Shown: piece by piece, positions 35,503-45,044 of the stretch
Position numbering within the stretch: the stretch's first letter is position 1
How the letters are laid out: each line of letters starts with the position of its first letter
Source of the DNA: Chryseobacterium formosum
GTDB taxonomy: Bacteria > Bacteroidota > Bacteroidia > Flavobacteriales > Weeksellaceae
Assembly: GCF_026460885.1 (NCBI RefSeq)
Contig: NZ_JAOVZW010000001.1
Location: 434,001-498,000 of the forward strand
Length of the DNA: 64,000 nt
Direction of reading: 5' to 3'
The notes under the pieces: model-generated
What the model saw: only the letters and a program-made list of their open reading frames with translations
Database searches by the model: none
Told to the model about the DNA's origin: nothing
Translations under genes and position numbers: made by a program

Positions 35503-36525
35503 TCATTTTCTCAAAAACCATTCCACAAATATTTTTGTGCCATTTTGGAAGTTTGTTGTAGGTTTATAACCGATTAAATCTTGTGCTTTTGTAATATCGG
35601 CGCTGGTTTTTTGCACATCACCTGGTTGCATTGGCAGATTTTTCTTAATGGCAGATTTTCCTAAAAGATTTTCGAGCGTAGAAAGCATTTCATTTAAATT
35701 AATAACTTCACTTTCTCCCAAATTCAAAACCTCATAAATATTCGTGTTATTTTCTAAATATTTAATCGACTTTATAATTCCATCAATAATATCATCGATG
35801 TAAGTGTAATCTCTTGCTGTATTTCCATCGCCGTAGAAAGGGATCTCTTTGTTTTCAGAAATAAGTTTTGTGAATTTGTGAATGGCTAAATCTGGTCTTT
35901 GTCTCGGTCCGTAAACCGTGAAAAACCTTAACTGAATCATGTCGATATTATAAAGACTGTGATAAACGTGACCTAAAATTTCACTACTTTTTTTTGTTGC
36001 GGCATAAGGTGAAATTGGGCAATCTACATTATCAGTTTCAGAAAAAGGAGTTTTTTCGTTATTTCCGTAAACACTTGATGATGATGCACAAACAAACTTT
36101 TTAATATTAAATTGATTACAAAATTCCCAAAGGTTCATCGTTCCTCGAACATTTACTTCTTCATATTCTAAAGGTCTTTCAATAGAAGGGCGAACTCCCG
36201 CAAGAGCCGCTAAATGAATAATTTGATCAATTTTATGCTTTGTGAATATTTCTTCTAAACCACTTTTGTCTCTTATGTCTTGGAAATATAAAGTATAATT
36301 ATCAGATTTTGAAATAGAAACTAAATTCTGAATATCGCTTTCTTTATTAGAGAATTCAGATTCAATATTTTTTCCTAAAGATTCTAAAGTGTTTTTAATT
36401 TTCACTTTATAATCATAAAAATCATCAAAATTGTCAATGTTTATGACAGAATGTCCTTCTTTCAATAATTTTTCTACCAAATGAGAACCAATAAATCCGC
36501 TTCCTCCTGTTACGAGATATGTCAT
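35503..36525 (-). CDS. NAD-dependent epimerase/dehydratase (UDP-glucuronate 4-epimerase-like)
   Basis: 340 residues. The Rossmann start YLVTGGSGFIGSHLVEKLL binds NAD, and the SPYAATKKSSE motif holds the catalytic Tyr and Lys (YxxxK). FFTVYGPRQRPDLAI and DIIDGI match the extended short-chain dehydrogenases that interconvert UDP-glucuronate and UDP-galacturonate. It would supply sugar nucleotides for capsule or polysaccharide. No other glycan gene lies in the window. A TACTTTTG -7 box lies about 20 nt before the ATG. Confidence 0.92.
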   Translation of the reverse strand: MTYLVTGGSGFIGSHLVEKLLKEGHSVINIDNFDDFYDYKVKIKNTLESLGKNIESEFSNKESDIQNLVSISKSDNYTLYFQDIRDKSGLEEIFTKHKIDQIIHLAALAGVRPSIERPLEYEEVNVRGTMNLWEFCNQFNIKKFVCASSSSVYGNNEKTPFSETDNVDCPISPYAATKKSSEILGHVYHSLYNIDMIQLRFFTVYGPRQRPDLAIHKFTKLISENKEIPFYGDGNTARDYTYIDDIIDGIIKSIKYLENNTNIYEVLNLGESEVINLNEMLSTLENLLGKSAIKKNLPMQPGDVQKTSADITKAQDLIGYKPTTNFQNGTKIFVEWFLRK

Positions 36526-36714
36526 CTGAGTGTTTTAGTTGCACAAAAGTATAAATTTAAGAATTTCTTTCCTTTAATAAATTGATAATATTTAAAGATT
36601 TCAAGCTGAAAATAAAACGATTTTTTAAATTAGGCGAAAAAGTATGAATGTATTTAAAAAAACGATGGCTTGAGTATTTCTTGTTTTTGTACTTTTACTT
36701 TCAAATTATTTAAC

Positions 36715-37506
36715 ATGCAGTTTAAAGGGCAAATTTTAAAAATGACGAGTTTCGATGCTCAACCTATCCAATATTACCTCAACCTTTCAGGTGATCTTAT
36801 TCACATGAATGAATTGTTCGGAAAGGAATTAAACATAAAACATACAGGTTTTCAATGTGTGAATTGCGGTTTAGATAAAACAATTTACAGAATGGGATTT
36901 TGCAAAAGTTGTTTTTTTGAAAGTCCTTATGCAAGTGATACCATCATTCGCCCCGAACTTTCCACGGCACATTTGGGAGTTGGCGAAAGAGATTTAGAAA
37001 TAGAAAAACAAATCCAATTGCAGCCACATACCGTATATTTAGCTTATACAGGTGATGTGAAAGTGGGCGTCACGAGAAATACGCAAATTCCTACGCGATG
37101 GATCGACCAAGGCGCAACATTTGCTTTACCGATTGCCAGAACAGAAAACCGCTACGAAGCCGGAATGATAGAAGTTGCATTAAAGGACCATCTTCCAGAC
37201 AAAACCAACTGGAGAAAAATGCTTCAGGATGATTTTGAAGATGAGATTGATTTAGCAGATTTTCAGCGAAAAATAAGAGAATATTTTCCTGAAGATTTCC
37301 AGCAGTTCTATTCGGAAGGTGAAGATATGTGGAAATTTGATTATCCGTTTTCGAAACCTGAAAAAGTGACCTCTTTTACTTTAGATAAAAAACCTGAATT
37401 TGCAGGGAAATTAATTGGAATTAAAGGGCAGTATCTGAGTTTTGAAGGTGGAAATTTTATGAATGTAAGAGGGCATGAAGGATATGTGATTGAGTTAACT
37501 GTTTAA
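36715..37506 (+). CDS. DUF2797 domain-containing protein
   Basis: About 263 residues. A small zinc-finger type segment C-x2-C-x11-C-x2-C (VNCGLDKTIYRMGFCKSC) and the TVYLAYTGDVKVGVTRNTQIP stretch are typical of DUF2797 proteins, whose function is unknown. The latter motif is like the start of a GIY-YIG nuclease fold (VYLAY ... KVGVTR), so a link to nucleic acids is possible. The start at 36715 (MQFKGQ) is preferred over 36670, since a TACTTTTA box lies between them. Confidence 0.85.
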   Translation: MQFKGQILKMTSFDAQPIQYYLNLSGDLIHMNELFGKELNIKHTGFQCVNCGLDKTIYRMGFCKSCFFESPYASDTIIRPELSTAHLGVGERDLEIEKQIQLQPHTVYLAYTGDVKVGVTRNTQIPTRWIDQGATFALPIARTENRYEAGMIEVALKDHLPDKTNWRKMLQDDFEDEIDLADFQRKIREYFPEDFQQFYSEGEDMWKFDYPFSKPEKVTSFTLDKKPEFAGKLIGIKGQYLSFEGGNFMNVRGHEGYVIELTV

Positions 37507-37537
37507 AAATAATTATAATGCGTTTAAATTTATAATC

Positions 37538-40237
37538 ATGAAAAAACCTTGGGTTAAAAAGCTTTTAATAGGTCTTGGAATTTTATTTGGAATCGTTCTG
37601 ATTGCCAATTTCGGACTCAATATTTGGCTTAAAACCCAGCTTCCTGATTATATCAAGAAAAATACAGATTACAAGGTTTCTTACAAATCTTTGGATGTCG
37701 ATTTGGGAACCGGAAATATTTTCGCAACAGGAATTACCGTTAACAATAAAAATCCACAAAACATTAATGTAATTGGACTTCAAGGAACGATTGATACTTT
37801 AAAAATCAGTCGTTTCGGGATTTATGATGCGTTGTTTAATAAGACAATTAGTTCATCAGATTTATTGTTGTCAAAACCTAATCTGAATATTATCCTCGCA
37901 AAACCAAAAGATGTAAAAACAGGAAAGAAACCTAATCCTGTCAATTTTGAAAATATCAGAATCAATAAAGGAACAATCAATGTTTTTAAATATACCAAGC
38001 AGAAATTTGTAAGCGTTAACGAACTCGATTTATACGTCGAAAACCTTCAATTGACCGAAGAATCCGTAGAAAATAATCTTCCTGTCGCTTTTGATGAATA
38101 TAAAATTACCGGAAAAGATTTTTTCTTTCAGCCGGATGAAATTTACACTTTAAAAATTGCTAAAATCACCACTACTAACGGACAAATGTTGGTGGAGAAC
38201 TTTCAGCTGTTGCCTATTATTTCGTTTGAACAGTTTAAAAAATTGTACCCGAAAAAAACTCAAATGTTCCAATTCAATATTCCTAAAATGAATTTTAAGG
38301 ATATTGTTCTGAAAAAAAATAAGGCTTCTTTATCAAATGCAGATTTCCAAAATGCTTTTTTGAAAGTTTATAAAACGGGTGTTGCAGCAATAAAAAAAAC
38401 AGCGAAAAAGCAAAATTTCGAGCTAAATTTAGACGATATTAAATTAAATAATGCTAAAATTCAAATTGTAAAAACGAACAATACAGATTTGTTTTTGGCA
38501 GAAGATTTAAACATAAATATTAATAAACTTCAATTTACCGAAGAAAGTTCGCAGGAAGTAATTCCGGTTTTATATAAAGATTTTAAAATCGCAGGAAAAG
38601 GAATTCACTATAATGATGCACAGGATATTTCTGTTGAAAGTTTTAATCTAAATCCCAAAGGCGGACAAATACGAAATATTGTTGCAAAGCCAACCAATTC
38701 TCCAAAAATGACATTGGATTTTAAAACAAATCTGATTCAGTTTAATATTAATGAGTTTAAATTTGTTGATAAAAAATTAAATCTTGATGTAAAAGATGTT
38801 TTAATCGACGGAATCAACGGAAAAATTGCTGCCGGAAAAACTGTTCCAAAGAAAAAAACAGCAGTGAAAGGAATTCAATTTCCTATTGTTTTGGGAAAAG
38901 TTTCACTTAAAAATTCAAATATTACATACGAAAGTGAAAACCAACCTTTAACATTCAATGATTTAAATGCGACTGTAAATCAACTTGAATTGGTTGAAAA
39001 CAAAGCAAAAAATGGAATGGCTGTTAAAGTAAAAGATTATGCTTTAACAACAAAAAATTTCGTTTACAAAACGAAGTTCTATAGAATGAGCGGTGGAAAT
39101 TTGGCTTTAAATAAAAACAAAGTTGAAATCAATCAGTTTGCAATGATTCCTTTGGTTTCGAGAGCGCAGTTTATAAGAATGATTCCTGTTGAAAGTGACT
39201 TGTATGACATTAAAGTTAATCAAATTTCTGCGCAGGGAAATTGGGATTTGTTTTCGGAAAATAAATCGATTAATGCGACAAATGTTACGGTAAATTCTGC
39301 GAATGCTAATATTTTCAGATCTAAAATTCCTGCAGATGACCCGAAAATAAAACCTTTGTATTCAAGAATGTTAAGGTCGATAAAAATTCCGATGTTTATC
39401 AATCAGCTTCAATTGAAAAATTCGGTTTTAGAGTATGAAGAAGATACTCCGAAAAGTAGCGGACCAGGAAAACTGACATTCACAAATTTTAATATGAATG
39501 TCAAAAATCTGAATTCTGCCAAAATGAAAGGGAAGCCAACGAATGTTCAGATAAAAATTGACTGCACTTTCATGAAAACTTCGCCACTTTCAGTGAATTG
39601 GGGCTTCAATACGGCAGATCAGGGAGATCATTTTACAATTGCTGGAAATTTAGATAATATTCCAGCGACTGCTTTAAATTCTTTTGTAGTTCCTTATTTA
39701 AGTGTTTCTGCAACCGGAACAATCCAGAAGATGCTTTTTAATTTTAAAGGAAACCCGAAAGGAATTGGCGGAACTTTTAATATAAAACATAAAGATCTTA
39801 AAGTTTCGATTTTAGATAAAAACAGCAAAGAGAAAAAAGGAGTTTTGAGTGCGGTTGCTAATATTTTCATTAAATCAGATTCAGGGAAATTTCCTGAATC
39901 AGTGATTGTTGAAGGTGTAGAAAGAGATCCTACAAAATCATTTTTCAATATGTTTTGGAGAGGAATCGAGGATGGTTTAAAGAAAACACTTATCGGAATT
40001 GATGTTGATAAAACTAAAAAGACCGTTGAAGGAGCTGTAAATACCGTGAAAGATGTAAAAAGTGGAGTGAAGGATGTGAAGAATTCTGTGAAAGAGGCAA
40101 AAAAAGATATTTCAAAAGAACTGGGTTCGTCAAAAACAAATGTCTCAACTCAGAAAAAAGAATCTGAAAAACCGAAAGAAAAGAAAGGTCTGTTTAAAAG
40201 AGTTTTCAATAAAAAAGAAGCTCCCAAAACTGAATAA
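37538..40237 (+). CDS. Large AsmA-like membrane-anchored protein
   Basis: 899 residues. One transmembrane helix (about residues 8-28) is followed by a long envelope part. It contains AsmA/TamB-type beta repeats: three segments of similar build, each with a LQLTEES or LQFTEES element and then KITGKDF or KIAGKGI (about residues 165-215, 325-375 and 480-530). Such proteins are thought to move lipids between membranes or to help outer membrane assembly. The C-terminal 70 residues turn into amphipathic VKDVKSGVKDVKNSVKE repeats like those of the lipoprotein at 12120. Function is inferred. Confidence 0.8.
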   Translation: MKKPWVKKLLIGLGILFGIVLIANFGLNIWLKTQLPDYIKKNTDYKVSYKSLDVDLGTGNIFATGITVNNKNPQNINVIGLQGTIDTLKISRFGIYDALFNKTISSSDLLLSKPNLNIILAKPKDVKTGKKPNPVNFENIRINKGTINVFKYTKQKFVSVNELDLYVENLQLTEESVENNLPVAFDEYKITGKDFFFQPDEIYTLKIAKITTTNGQMLVENFQLLPIISFEQFKKLYPKKTQMFQFNIPKMNFKDIVLKKNKASLSNADFQNAFLKVYKTGVAAIKKTAKKQNFELNLDDIKLNNAKIQIVKTNNTDLFLAEDLNININKLQFTEESSQEVIPVLYKDFKIAGKGIHYNDAQDISVESFNLNPKGGQIRNIVAKPTNSPKMTLDFKTNLIQFNINEFKFVDKKLNLDVKDVLIDGINGKIAAGKTVPKKKTAVKGIQFPIVLGKVSLKNSNITYESENQPLTFNDLNATVNQLELVENKAKNGMAVKVKDYALTTKNFVYKTKFYRMSGGNLALNKNKVEINQFAMIPLVSRAQFIRMIPVESDLYDIKVNQISAQGNWDLFSENKSINATNVTVNSANANIFRSKIPADDPKIKPLYSRMLRSIKIPMFINQLQLKNSVLEYEEDTPKSSGPGKLTFTNFNMNVKNLNSAKMKGKPTNVQIKIDCTFMKTSPLSVNWGFNTADQGDHFTIAGNLDNIPATALNSFVVPYLSVSATGTIQKMLFNFKGNPKGIGGTFNIKHKDLKVSILDKNSKEKKGVLSAVANIFIKSDSGKFPESVIVEGVERDPTKSFFNMFWRGIEDGLKKTLIGIDVDKTKKTVEGAVNTVKDVKSGVKDVKNSVKEAKKDISKELGSSKTNVSTQKKESEKPKEKKGLFKRVFNKKEAPKTE

Positions 40238-40249
40238 TTTAGGGAGCTT
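40218..40249 (+). terminator. Terminator overlapping the stop codon of the AsmA-like gene
   Basis: AAGCTCCC at 40218-40225 lies inside the coding sequence and pairs with GGGAGCTT at 40242-40249, which lies after the stop codon. The stem therefore spans the end of the gene. Confidence 0.7.
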
Positions 40250-40267
40250 TATATAAATTAGTTTGAT

Positions 40268-40612
40268 TTAATATTCATCACTTTCCTGAATCGGAATAGC
40301 TCGCAAGAAAGTATCAAATTCTTCTCCGGGATAATTACTGTCTGCACCGTAAGAATCAATAATAATTCCTAAATTCTTATCATTATCCTGCAAAACGTAC
40401 AAAGCAACATTGTCATCGGGATTGCTGTCACCTTCAAAACGGTAGGTTTTTAGAATGACCAATTCCTCCGGAAGGTAACTTTTTTCAGAATTATCATATT
40501 TCATTTGGCATTCGTCATTCATTCTGAATTCTCTGTGAATACCCCTTTTTCTCAAGGTTTCCATGACTTGGCTTAGGGTTGACATTTGGTCATTGTTTTC
40601 TGAATTTTCCAT
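40268..40612 (-). CDS. Conserved Bacteroidota protein of unknown function
   Basis: 114 residues. STLSQVMETLRKRGIHREFR, then LPEELVILKTYRFEGDSNPDD and IIDSYGADSNYPGEEFDTFLRAIP, is the pattern of a common Bacteroidota family sometimes annotated as phosphoribosylpyrophosphate synthetase; I see no PRPP synthetase motif, so that name looks wrong. It is acidic and soluble, without a signal peptide. It has a separate start codon and converges with the AsmA-like gene at the terminator. Confidence 0.75.
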   Translation of the reverse strand: MENSENNDQMSTLSQVMETLRKRGIHREFRMNDECQMKYDNSEKSYLPEELVILKTYRFEGDSNPDDNVALYVLQDNDKNLGIIIDSYGADSNYPGEEFDTFLRAIPIQESDEY

Positions 40613-40774
40613 AATAATATTTATGTTTGTCAGTGCAATTATTAAACCATAAATTAGGAAGCAGATTTTAACTCAGCATTAATAAATTCGCTATAAATAT
40701 TAACAAAAATTGTCATATCAAAAATATAAAAAGGTATACTATTTGATAGAACACAATACAAAATCGTGAAAAAC

Positions 40775-40966
40775 ATGAAAAAAGAAGTAGGAGTTTTACT
40801 GGCAGGAGGAGTAGGTCTTTTGGCAGTAATAAGTTTTTTAAGCGTAAAGAAAATTTTAGGTAAAAAACACAAAAAGTATAATGAATACTATTCGGATCAT
40901 CACAGACACTTTGATAAAAAGAGTGATGATGACGATCATGGTATCGAGTTTTACGCATTCAAATAG
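40775..40966 (+). CDS. Small membrane protein of unknown function
   Basis: 63 residues. MKKEVGVLLAGGVGLLAVI is a Gly-rich transmembrane helix, followed by a basic segment (KKILGKKHKKY) and a His/Asp-rich tail (SDHHRHFDKKSDDDDHG) that could bind metal ions. The start is set at the ATG at 40775 rather than the GTG at 40766. The flanking sequence (40613-40774) has no gene. A short, single-helix protein with a polar tail fits an envelope or chaperone-like role, but nothing more can be said. Confidence 0.55.
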   Translation: MKKEVGVLLAGGVGLLAVISFLSVKKILGKKHKKYNEYYSDHHRHFDKKSDDDDHGIEFYAFK

Positions 40967-41097
40967 GAAGTAGTAACAGATATAAATTTTTTATAAATCT
41001 GGTGTCCATTTTTTGGATTGCCGGATTTTTTTTGTGGAAAACTTTAGTGTTAAAACTTATTATTTTCCAATTAAAGGTTTATAATTTTACATCAGAA

Positions 41098-42141
41098 ATG
41101 CAGAACGAAAATATCATAAAAGGTCAGGGAGCGCAGCGAAATGTTATCAACCGTTTCGACAGATATACCTTTGAGCCTGAAGATGAAGATTTTGAAACTG
41201 TAAAAACCACTTTCACTGAAGTTTTTCCGAAAAGTATTGTGAATCAAGTTAAAAGTGAAGATTTACCGATGGAATATTCGATGAATCCATACCAAGGTTG
41301 TGAACATGGATGTTCTTATTGCTTCGCAAGACCAACTCATGAATATTGGGGTTACAGCGCCGGAATTGATTTTGAAAGAAAAATCATGGTCAAAAAAAAT
41401 GCTCCTGAATTACTCGAAAAATTTTTCAAAAAAAGAGGTTACAAACCTGAATCTATTTTGCTTTCCGGAAACACCGATTGTTATCAACCTGCCGAAAAAC
41501 AATTCGAAATTACAAGAAAAATTCTACAAGTTTGTCTTGATTACAGACATCCTGTCAATGTGCTGACAAAAAATGCTTTGGTTTTAAGAGATATTGATAT
41601 TCTGAAACCGATGGCTGAGCAGAATTTAGTTTCTGTATCATTAAGCATTCCGACCATCAACGAAGATCTTCGCAGAAAAATGGAACCAAGAACGAGTTCT
41701 TCCAAAAACAAACTGAAAGCAGTAGAAATTTTGTCTGAAAATGGAATTCCTGTTAACGTCATGGTTGCGCCGATTATTCCGGGATTGAATAGTGATGAGC
41801 CTTTAGCGATTTTAAAAGCAATTTCTGATGCGGGAGCTCATAGTTTTGGCTATACTTTGGTGAGATTAAATGATACGGTAGAGCCCGTTTTTGTAAAATG
41901 GATTGAAGATGCGTTTCCCGACAGAGCTCAGAAAGTTTTAAATCTTATCCGTTCCACGCGTGGCGGAAAATTAGGAGATAAAAGAATATTTGAAAGGCAG
42001 AAAGGAGAAGGAAATATTGCTGAAATGATTCATAATACTTTTAAGATTGGTAGGAAAAAATATTTTGACGGCAGAGAATTTCCTAAGCTTTCCACGGATG
42101 GTTTTACTGGAGCGAAAGAGCAGCAGTTGAGATTGTTTTAA
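41098..42141 (+). CDS. PA0069-family radical SAM protein
   Basis: 347 residues. The radical SAM iron-sulfur site is C-x3-C-x2-C in GCEHGCSYCFAR (about residues 63-74). The start RGAxxN-like GQGAQRNVINRFDR, the NPYQGCEHGCSYCFARPTHE segment and LRLF at the end are those of the PA0069/SplB-like radical SAM family. Some relatives act on damaged DNA or on tRNA, but the substrate here is unknown. The start at 41098 (MQNENIIKGQG) is preferred over the hydrophobic frame from 41002. Confidence 0.9.
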   Translation: MQNENIIKGQGAQRNVINRFDRYTFEPEDEDFETVKTTFTEVFPKSIVNQVKSEDLPMEYSMNPYQGCEHGCSYCFARPTHEYWGYSAGIDFERKIMVKKNAPELLEKFFKKRGYKPESILLSGNTDCYQPAEKQFEITRKILQVCLDYRHPVNVLTKNALVLRDIDILKPMAEQNLVSVSLSIPTINEDLRRKMEPRTSSSKNKLKAVEILSENGIPVNVMVAPIIPGLNSDEPLAILKAISDAGAHSFGYTLVRLNDTVEPVFVKWIEDAFPDRAQKVLNLIRSTRGGKLGDKRIFERQKGEGNIAEMIHNTFKIGRKKYFDGREFPKLSTDGFTGAKEQQLRLF

Positions 42142-42144
42142 ACA

Positions 42145-42175
42145 AAAAAACCGCTTCATAAGAGAAACGGTTTTT
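42145..42175. terminator. Terminator after the radical SAM gene
   Basis: AAAAAACCG and CGGTTTTT pair around a 12-nt loop, with A and T tracts on both sides. It also lies downstream of the minus-strand peptide gene. Confidence 0.7.
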
Positions 42176-42192
42176 ATCATTACTGATATTTT

Positions 42193-42357
42193 TTAAATAG
42201 AATCATCCGGACATTTAAAATCTTTACTGCAAGTTGCACAGACAACAACACCATTACAGTAATACATACAGAAATCTGGTTCCGGAGATCCTTTGATTCC
42301 GCCTGCTCCAGAGATTGATTTTAATTGGTCTTTGCTTAATTTTTTTAGATTTTTCAT
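42193..42357 (-). CDS. Double-glycine leader peptide on the minus strand (orphan)
   Basis: 54 residues and shorter than a normal ORF cut-off. The leader MKNLKKLSKDQLKSISGAGG ends in a GA/GG pair and is the same type as the leaders of the ten plus-strand peptides. The core has five Cys in about 34 residues (DFCMYYCNGVVVCATCSKDFKC). It lies 102 nt downstream of the LuxR regulator gene on the same strand and points away from the main array. The exporter at 49848 could process it. Confidence 0.8.
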   Translation of the reverse strand: MKNLKKLSKDQLKSISGAGGIKGSPEPDFCMYYCNGVVVCATCSKDFKCPDDSI

Positions 42358-42459
42358 AACGTTTTGTTTTAAAATTTGATGGTTTAGTAAATATAATTAA
42401 AATTTAATTATATTTTATATTTGTTGGAAAAATTATTAAAACATTATGCTATACTTTTA

Positions 42460-43071
42460 TTAAACATCAATTATCCCTAAACTAATTGATTTTTTCACAA
42501 GTCCCGCAATATTATTTACCTGAAGTTTGTTGAAAATGTTTTTTCGATGCGTTTCTACAGTGTGTTTGCTAATATAAAGTTTTTCAGAAATTTCATCGGT
42601 TGTAAATCCTTTACTTATAAAATTAATGATTTCCTTTTCTCTTTTGCTTACAATGCTTTTGTTAAAATCATACTTTTCTGCTGTCTGAAAATCTTTGTGA
42701 AAAACTTTTTCGTCATCCAACACAATTTTTTTAATACTATCGATCAATATTTCAGAGTTTGTATCTTTAAGTAAGTAACCATCAACATCAGAAGCAGAGA
42801 TCATATTAGAATAAGAACTCATCACCAGTATTTTTATAGTGGAATAAGTCTGTCGCACCATTTTGGAAAGTTCAATTCCATTGATTTCCGGCATTGATAT
42901 GTCTGTAATCAATATGTCTGGTTTTTGAAGCTTTAAATTTTTTATTAAATCAGAATAATTGCTACAGGCATATATTACTTCAAGATTTTCATCTTGTTCC
43001 AAAAGCATGTTGAGACCTTTCAAAAAAATGAGATGATCATCAATAATGGCAATTTTTATTCTTTTTTTCAT
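42460..43071 (-). CDS. NarL/FixJ-type response regulator
   Basis: 203 residues. Receiver: acidic pair in IIDDH, phospho-acceptor Asp in DILITDISMPEING, and MSSYS near the Thr/Ser site. Output: LuxR helix-turn-helix SKREKEIINFISKGFTTDEI followed by SKHTVETHRKNIFNKL. It overlaps the histidine kinase gene by 4 nt (ATGA), so the two are translationally coupled. Its place beside the peptide genes makes it the best candidate regulator for them. Confidence 0.95.
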   Translation of the reverse strand: MKKRIKIAIIDDHLIFLKGLNMLLEQDENLEVIYACSNYSDLIKNLKLQKPDILITDISMPEINGIELSKMVRQTYSTIKILVMSSYSNMISASDVDGYLLKDTNSEILIDSIKKIVLDDEKVFHKDFQTAEKYDFNKSIVSKREKEIINFISKGFTTDEISEKLYISKHTVETHRKNIFNKLQVNNIAGLVKKSISLGIIDV

Positions 43072-44966
43072 AATTTGATTTCAATAATGATTGAAGTGCC
43101 TTTATTTGTGTTTGATTGTATATTAATTTCACCTGATATTATATCTAATCTTTCCTGAATGTTTTTTAACCCAACTCCTTTCTTATCAACAGAAAATCCT
43201 ATTCCATTATCGGTAATAATGATATTGAGATCATTAAAATGTCTGTTAATGGATAATTCTACTTCTGTAGCTTTGGCGTGTTTTGATATATTGTTGAGTA
43301 ATTCCTGCAAAACCCTGTAAATATTTATCTTTTTTGTCTCGTTTAAATCATCAAGAGCATTTTCAGGATAAATATGAATATCAAAATTGAATTCATTTCT
43401 TTTCCGATAGCTAAGCTCCAAATCTAATATAAGATTCCTGAGATTTTTTTCTTTGAGATTATTGATACTCAGATTGTGAGAAATCTCTCTTATTTCCTGA
43501 AATACATCAGAAAGGTTATTTTGGATTTTTTCTAAATTTTCATTATTAAGATTAACATTTTCTTTAGCTAATAATAATTTTATTCCTGCCAAATCTCCTG
43601 CAACGCCGTCGTGTAAATCTTTAGCAATTCTGTTTCGTTCAAAATCTTGTCCTTTTACAAGAGCGCTCATTTCTTTAAGTTCCTGATCCTGTATTAATTT
43701 TTCTTTTTCCTGTTGATGATTGATACTTTCCTGTTGTCTCAATTTTTTCTGAAACTGCGATCTTTTATACATAAAATATAAAAATCCGATCAATATAAAA
43801 ATAAGCAATACAGAAGTGATAATCATTAGTTTGCTCTTTTTACTCTGTAGTTCTCTTTGTTGATTTAACAGCTGAATTTGACTGTTTTTTTTATCAACTT
43901 CATATTTGGTTATAATTTCATTGATGCTTTTAGCTTTTTCTATAGTAAAAATGCTGTCATTTAATCGATTAAATATTTTTTGATAGTGATATGCTTGTTG
44001 GTATTCTCCGTTTTTTTCGAGAACGGTATTAAGATCATCCATTAAAGACATTCTATAATCTAAAGGAACAGAATGGTTTTCTGCAACTTTTTCTGCTTTA
44101 AAATAATAATCTCTCGCCTGAGAATACTGTCCTTTTTTGTAGTAATATCCTCCGAAATTGTAGTAGTACAAAAAATAAAGGCTGGAATCATCCAAATCGT
44201 CAATCAGTTTTTTTGCAGCATTGAGGTGTGATAGTGTTTTATCAAAATTTCGATATTTATTTTCACTCATATAAAGAACAGACAAATTGATATGAATGTC
44301 ATACTGTTTTTGTTTGTTTTCAAGTTGTTTGGCTATTGAAAGTGCAGTATTAAAATATTTTAGTGCAAGTCCCGGATTTTTCTTTCGCTCAATCATTCCT
44401 AAATTATTACAGCTACCGAATTGATCTGCGATTAAGTCATTTTCTTTTGTAAACTGATAGTCTTCTTTATAATATTTCATCGCCTGAATCGTATCATTTT
44501 GCGATAAGAACAGGTTTCCTAAATTTTTTAAAGCAATGGTTTTTTCTTTAAGTTTATTTTTTTCGGATATTTTCAATGATTTAAGGAAAAGCTGAATGGC
44601 AACAGGATAATTACTTTCATTTTTTTTAATAAGTCCCAACTGATTGTATGCTAAAGCAAGCGTTTGATAATTATTAGATTCATTAGCAATAGGAATTGAA
44701 GTATTGATATATTTTTGAGCCTTATTAATATCTCCTTTTTGATAGAAACAATATCCTAATCCATAATATCCTTTTGAAAGGTAAAAATTATCTCCCTTTT
44801 TCTCACTAATTATTCTGACCTGATTAATGTAATAGATTGAAGAATCTAAATCTTTTGTCAGGTTGCTTCTATAATTTGTAAGCATTTTTTCAATTTCGGA
44901 ATCTTTTTTTTGACCTTTGTAAAAAATACTAATAAATAGGCAGATTAATATAAAATGTTTCATCAT
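43068..44966 (-). CDS. TPR-containing sensor histidine kinase
   Basis: 632 residues. A signal-like N-terminus (MMKHFILICLFISIFYKG) is followed by TPR repeats to about residue 360 (for example YYGLGYCFYQKGDINKAQKY). A transmembrane helix near residue 380 (MIITSVLLIFILIGFLYF) and a HisKA_3 kinase core follow: RIAKDLHDGVAGDLAGIK with the phospho-His, then a HATPase with LLNNISKHAKATEVEL and ITDNGIGFS. It is paralogous to 23295-24947. The TPR domain faces the periplasm and may sense a peptide or protein signal. It forms a two-gene unit with the regulator. Confidence 0.95.
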   Translation of the reverse strand: MMKHFILICLFISIFYKGQKKDSEIEKMLTNYRSNLTKDLDSSIYYINQVRIISEKKGDNFYLSKGYYGLGYCFYQKGDINKAQKYINTSIPIANESNNYQTLALAYNQLGLIKKNESNYPVAIQLFLKSLKISEKNKLKEKTIALKNLGNLFLSQNDTIQAMKYYKEDYQFTKENDLIADQFGSCNNLGMIERKKNPGLALKYFNTALSIAKQLENKQKQYDIHINLSVLYMSENKYRNFDKTLSHLNAAKKLIDDLDDSSLYFLYYYNFGGYYYKKGQYSQARDYYFKAEKVAENHSVPLDYRMSLMDDLNTVLEKNGEYQQAYHYQKIFNRLNDSIFTIEKAKSINEIITKYEVDKKNSQIQLLNQQRELQSKKSKLMIITSVLLIFILIGFLYFMYKRSQFQKKLRQQESINHQQEKEKLIQDQELKEMSALVKGQDFERNRIAKDLHDGVAGDLAGIKLLLAKENVNLNNENLEKIQNNLSDVFQEIREISHNLSINNLKEKNLRNLILDLELSYRKRNEFNFDIHIYPENALDDLNETKKINIYRVLQELLNNISKHAKATEVELSINRHFNDLNIIITDNGIGFSVDKKGVGLKNIQERLDIISGEINIQSNTNKGTSIIIEIKL

Positions 44967-44997
44967 CTAGAGTAAATATACCATAATTATGGGATGG

Positions 44998-45025
44998 TTT
45001 GTAAAATATATTAAAAATACATTTG
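44998..45025 (+). promoter_or_regulatory. Candidate promoter for the exported protein at 45045
   Basis: TTTG at 44998-45001 and TACATTTG at 45018-45025, with a 16-nt spacer, match Bacteroidota -33 and -7 elements. The 78-nt gap to the histidine kinase gene holds both divergent promoters. Confidence 0.5.
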
Positions 45026-45044
45026 TATTATAAAATCCCAAACG

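Noticed and set aside
40268..40612. Phosphoribosylpyrophosphate synthetase
   Set aside because: Its family carries this label in some annotations, but the sequence is only 114 residues and lacks the PRPP-binding motif.
41002..41097. Hydrophobic extension of the radical SAM protein
   Set aside because: The upstream part has no similarity to the family and looks like non-coding sequence; the ATG at 41098 gives the usual start.
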